Shown here piece after piece: positions 6,456-8,535 of a stretch of 8,535 nt of DNA (position 1 is the stretch's first letter; each line of letters opens with the position of its first letter). The DNA is taken from assembly GCA_947175285.1 (NCBI GenBank), contig CAMWMM010000194.1, positions 1 to 8,535 on the forward strand, in the 5' to 3' direction. Made by a program: the position numbers and the translations under genes. The notes under the pieces are model-generated. The model searched no databases and was not told where the DNA came from. It worked only from the letters and a program-made list of their open reading frames with translations. The stretch is from an uncultured Lachnospiraceae bacterium. GTDB lineage: Bacteria > Bacillota_A > Clostridia > Lachnospirales > Lachnospiraceae.

Positions 6456-7733
6456 TTAAATTAACCGCATATGACCTTTTGATGCTCCATACATCTCAGC
6501 TGTCATATCATCAAGATTAAACAATACTTGTTTGCCGCACTGAGGACACTTATTTATAATAAATCCCGTAGCTCCTTCATAGACAATAGTTTCTTCTCCA
6601 GAGCAACAAGGGTATTTTATTGTACCCTTCTCTTTAATTTGTTGTATAGTCGGTTCAATTTCAGGGAGATCAAAGTATTGCAGGTAAATTTTCTGTAATT
6701 CTTCCTTTACTTTTTCTCGTTGTTCCTTTGATATACTAGAATTTTTTTCCTTGAGTTCAGCTTGTTCCTGTTCCATTTCATCAGTCAGCTTAATTGCATC
6801 ATATAATACATATAATGGATGGTTAGGTGTAAAATTGTATGTCAGTTCAGTTTTTTGAATTTTATCACCAAATAATTCATGTATATGATGTTTCCTTATG
6901 GCACTGAGTTGCTCATTGTTTTTATTATAAGACGATTTCAAATTTTTAATAAAATCTGATGTGCTTAGAATTTTCATTTGCTCGCTTAAAAGAGTTTGAT
7001 AGTTTTTATCATGTTCTAATGCATCTGCTAATAAGGAAGATTGTTGTATGTCTGCTAATGATTCTGAGTTGGAAATATTCACTGATTCTTCTTGGGCAAA
7101 CCTGTAAAATTCTTCAGAACGCAACTCTGTGTAATTGTTACATAAAGATTCGATGTGTTCTCGAAATTTTTTAGTTTTTTCAACTATGTACCTAGTAAGA
7201 TATACATAGTCCTCATAATAGATTGCTTGGATGGAATTCGTATAGTTTTTTACATTTTCCATTATTTCTCTGAATTCCTGATTAAGTTCATATAAATGTA
7301 CAGAAATATCATATTTTAAGCGTTTCTTCATTTTAAATTTTTCTCTGGCAATTGTTGGATAATCATATCCTAAAGCAAAAAGATATTCTGTAAATCCATC
7401 AATGAGATAGTTTAATACGCTTATTGGGACTATTCTATATTGACCTTTACGCAGGTCCCTAAAATCTGATGTTGGATATCGTATAATTATCTCAACGCAA
7501 AAATCGCATATTGTTTCAGGAAAACAGAATTGTCGATTTGAATTGTCGAAACTAACCATTTTTCCAGTTTTTTCATCTTTGTGCTTACGTAATAAATTAG
7601 TATCTATTCCCACTAAATCTATTATACTTGTGAATTTGTCACGTATTTTTCCGATATCATGTTCTTCTGCTTTAGTAGCTTTTTTTCTCTTGCTAAATTC
7701 GTCAAAAATGTGTTGAAATCCGTAATATTGCAT
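6456..7733 (-). CDS. Unknown 425-aa cargo protein with C-terminal zinc-finger-like end
   Basis: I do not recognise this protein. The start is well set by AGGAGGT a few bases upstream of the ATG at 7733. It has no signal peptide or membrane span. Residues 1-60 are charged. A cysteine cluster, C70, C76 and C79, follows (FCFPETICDFC). Residues 130-350 are mostly helical and charged, with coiled-coil-like stretches (about 150-200 and 315-350). The C-terminus has PCCSGE (375-380) and KCPQCGK (395-401), a degenerate zinc ribbon, since the first knuckle is CC rather than CxxC. It is transcribed separately from the mob operon, with its own ribosome binding site and two terminators, and is A/T-richer than the mob genes. 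That is typical of cargo acquired by a mobile element. Roles such as defence, regulation or entry control are possible, but nothing in the sequence decides between them. Confidence 0.85.
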   Translation of the reverse strand: MQYYGFQHIFDEFSKRKKATKAEEHDIGKIRDKFTSIIDLVGIDTNLLRKHKDEKTGKMVSFDNSNRQFCFPETICDFCVEIIIRYPTSDFRDLRKGQYRIVPISVLNYLIDGFTEYLFALGYDYPTIAREKFKMKKRLKYDISVHLYELNQEFREIMENVKNYTNSIQAIYYEDYVYLTRYIVEKTKKFREHIESLCNNYTELRSEEFYRFAQEESVNISNSESLADIQQSSLLADALEHDKNYQTLLSEQMKILSTSDFIKNLKSSYNKNNEQLSAIRKHHIHELFGDKIQKTELTYNFTPNHPLYVLYDAIKLTDEMEQEQAELKEKNSSISKEQREKVKEELQKIYLQYFDLPEIEPTIQQIKEKGTIKYPCCSGEETIVYEGATGFIINKCPQCGKQVLFNLDDMTAEMYGASKGHMRLI

Positions 7734-7835
7734 TATGTACCTCCTGTAATAAATTTATAGCCAAAGGGCACAGTCTATAGTTGAAAATAATTCTGGAAAG
7801 AACTTCCGAAATTTGTTTTCTTGTTATTGGGTATA
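7734..7835. other. Upstream region of the 425-aa gene
   Basis: This A/T-rich stretch holds the strong ribosome binding site CAGGAGGT of the minus-strand cargo gene. A weak promoter can be proposed on the minus strand, with TATAGA as -10 and TTCTTT 17 nt upstream as -35. No gene is seen. Confidence 0.4.
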
Positions 7836-7910
7836 TTATTGATGCATAATTTCACAACCTAATATTTCTAATGCTATAGCGCGGTAATACCCACTTATGA
7901 TTTCATACAT
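7836..7910 (-). pseudogene. Relic of a ParB-like nuclease domain
   Basis: On the minus strand an isolated 24-codon frame reads MYEIISGYYRAIALEILGCE and then IMHQ before a stop. ParB N-terminal domains carry YEIISGHRR...A..LG....PV at the same spacing. Here YEIISG, the second arginine and the A...LG helix are kept, while the signature HR has become YY. The frame is closed on both sides by stops, and I could not extend the homology in other frames. ParB-like proteins are common in integrative elements of Clostridia, so this looks like the remains of an older or truncated element. The match rests on one short motif. Confidence 0.5.
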
Positions 7911-8151
7911 ATTTTAGCTTTTTCCTTTTCTATGTTTATATACTACCAGTCCTTTGAGTTTAAGTCAAAGCAATGTGCAGGATTATTATATTTTGTAATA
8001 CGCGAGGTTGGTTCCATTGTTTGTGTGAATGAGCGCGTTCTAACGGCTGAAAGTTTTAAACACGTCCGGGCAACAAGAAAGTGTAGAGGTGAACAGCAAG
8101 GAGTCCATCATGAGTTGAAATATGAAGACGAATTTGGGAGATTATTTCCTC
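7911..8151. other. Gene-poor stretch before the SOS-type promoter
   Basis: No supported gene is seen. A plus-strand frame runs from 7932 to 8177 but has no ribosome binding site, and its last codons are made by the promoter and operator at 8152-8180. A 29-codon frame (8122-8211, MKTNLGDYFLF...) likewise lacks a ribosome binding site and starts upstream of the promoter. Both are probably chance. Confidence 0.4.
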
Positions 8152-8180
8152 TTTACAATAGAACATATGTTTGCTAATAT
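8152..8180 (+). promoter_or_regulatory. Sigma-A promoter with LexA (SOS) box in the spacer
   Basis: TTTACA (8152-8157) and TAATAT (8175-8180) are separated by exactly 17 nt. Inside the spacer, AGAACATATGTTTG (8160-8173) matches the Firmicutes LexA/DinR box CGAACRNRYGTTYC at 12 of 14 positions, including both GAAC and GTT half-site cores and the R/Y positions. LexA bound there would block RNA polymerase until DNA damage. Transcription would start near 8187, ahead of the ribosome binding site at 8201-8208. Confidence 0.7.
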
Positions 8181-8216
8181 ATTGTTACACTTATCAATGG
8201 AGAAGAGGTGAAGGGA

Positions 8217-8516
8217 ATGGAAAATCAGGTTCATGATGGAATATACCATGATAAGATGGTGAATATACCAGTCCAGCTTGCATCTGTAACAGACCGTGAT
8301 GGAAAGATAACGCCTGTGTGGTTTCGGGTAGAGACGGAAGAACACGAAATAAGGAAATTCATGATAGCAAATATTATATCACGGGGTGAAAAAAATTATG
8401 TCGGGATAAAGGAAAAGCAGTTTGTGTGCAGGATAGAGCAGGATGGTATGAGTAAAACGTTAGAGATGCGGTATAATACAGCAACCCAGAAATGGCGGAT
8501 TTTCCAGTTCTTATGA
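8217..8516 (+). CDS. Small protein of unknown function, probably SOS-induced
   Basis: This is a 99-aa soluble protein. The ATG at 8217 is preferred because AGAAGAGGTG lies upstream at good spacing. A GTG at 8208 falls within that motif. It has no signal, membrane span or cysteine cluster. Residues 17-40 (IPVQLASVTDRDGKITPVWFRVET) and 58-98 look beta-rich with alternating hydrophobics and end in KWRIFQFL. The promoter carries a LexA box, so a DNA-damage-linked role is likely. The pattern 'DG.I.P..F' followed by a beta-rich tail reminds me of small proteins encoded next to Y-family DNA polymerases in Clostridia. That is recollection, not proof, and the next gene is outside the window. It could belong to the host or to the element. 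Confidence 0.75.
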   Translation: MENQVHDGIYHDKMVNIPVQLASVTDRDGKITPVWFRVETEEHEIRKFMIANIISRGEKNYVGIKEKQFVCRIEQDGMSKTLEMRYNTATQKWRIFQFL

Positions 8517-8535
8517 AATGGGGGCTTATATTTTT

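Larger units (their letters stand above)
2147..7733. mobile_element. Integrative mobilizable element (minimal extent; right end not found)
   Basis: Directly behind a tRNA-Gly gene lie an integrase, a MobQ-type relaxase, an oriT-like site, a MobC-like protein, a VirD4/TraG-like ATPase and an unknown cargo gene, all on the minus strand. The combination of own integrase, relaxosome and coupling protein without any mating-pore gene matches an integrative mobilizable element that depends on a helper conjugative system. The left border is placed at the tRNA 3' end by analogy with tRNA-targeting integrases. No direct repeat of the tRNA 3' end occurs to the right, so the true right border may lie beyond 8535, and the ParB relic at 7836-7910 may also belong to it. 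The boundaries are inferred, but the gene content is clear. Confidence 0.7.

Noticed and set aside
8031..8040. CGCGCTC on the minus strand as a possible second attachment site
   Set aside because: Only 7 bases match the tRNA 3' end and they are in inverse orientation, whereas attachment sites flanking an inserted element should be direct repeats.
7932..8177. Plus-strand frame of 81 codons (MFIYYQSFEFK...)
   Set aside because: There is no ribosome binding site at the ATG or at the internal GTG (8023). I recognise no domain, and its C-terminal codons coincide with the -35 box and LexA-like box of the next gene.
8122..8211. Plus-strand frame of 29 codons (MKTNLGDYFLF...) ending just before the 99-aa gene
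   Set aside because: It starts upstream of the best promoter and has no ribosome binding site, so it would not be on that transcript. I cannot exclude it fully.
1..8535. CRISPR array or insertion sequence
   Set aside because: I found no regularly spaced repeats of CRISPR length, no transposase gene, and no terminal inverted repeats with target duplications.

Overview
The window looks like chromosomal DNA of a low-to-medium GC Firmicute, most likely a Clostridia/Lachnospiraceae-type gut bacterium. The evidence is AAGGAGG-type ribosome binding sites, sigma-A promoters close to consensus, A/G-rich coding strands, a Gram-positive-style membrane-anchored NagZ-like glycosidase, and a Firmicutes-type LexA operator. 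The taxon is an inference. No marker gene here fixes it.

Left flank (1-2200, apparently host chromosome). A purine-rich stretch without a supported gene ends at a long hairpin (308-344). It is followed by a GH3 beta-N-acetylhexosaminidase-like protein (478-1974) with an extremely acidic N-terminal tail and one membrane anchor. Next come a near-perfect promoter (TTGACA-17-TATGCT), a tRNA-Gly(GCC) gene (2074-2146) and a strong terminator.

Mobile element (about 2147 to at least 7733). Directly behind the tRNA lie three helically phased 7-mer repeats and a tyrosine recombinase gene. This is the classic layout of an element inserted at the 3' end of a tRNA gene. All element genes are on the minus strand. 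In transcription order they are: an unknown 425-aa cargo protein with its own terminators, a soluble VirD4/TraG-like coupling ATPase, a MobC-like relaxosome protein, a MobA/MobL (MobQ-type) relaxase, and the integrase. Between mobC and mobA lies a perfect 12-bp inverted repeat that contains TAAGTGCGC, the nic-region core known from RSF1010-type oriTs, so this is very probably oriT. No mating-channel genes (VirB4, VirB6 and so on) are seen. The element is best read as an integrative mobilizable element that brings its own integrase, relaxosome and coupling protein and borrows a secretion channel from a co-resident conjugative element.

Right part (7734-8535). A gene-poor stretch holds a 24-codon relic of a ParB-like nuclease domain on the minus strand. 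After it comes a plus-strand promoter (TTTACA-17-TAATAT) with a LexA-box-like palindrome in its spacer. This promoter drives a 99-aa protein (8217-8516) of unknown function, which is therefore probably SOS-controlled and may head an operon continuing beyond the window. The right border of the element was not found. No second copy of the tRNA 3' end was seen.

The best candidates for something undescribed are the 425-aa cargo gene, the unusual oriT architecture (nic core inside the inverted-repeat arm), and the SOS-controlled small gene.
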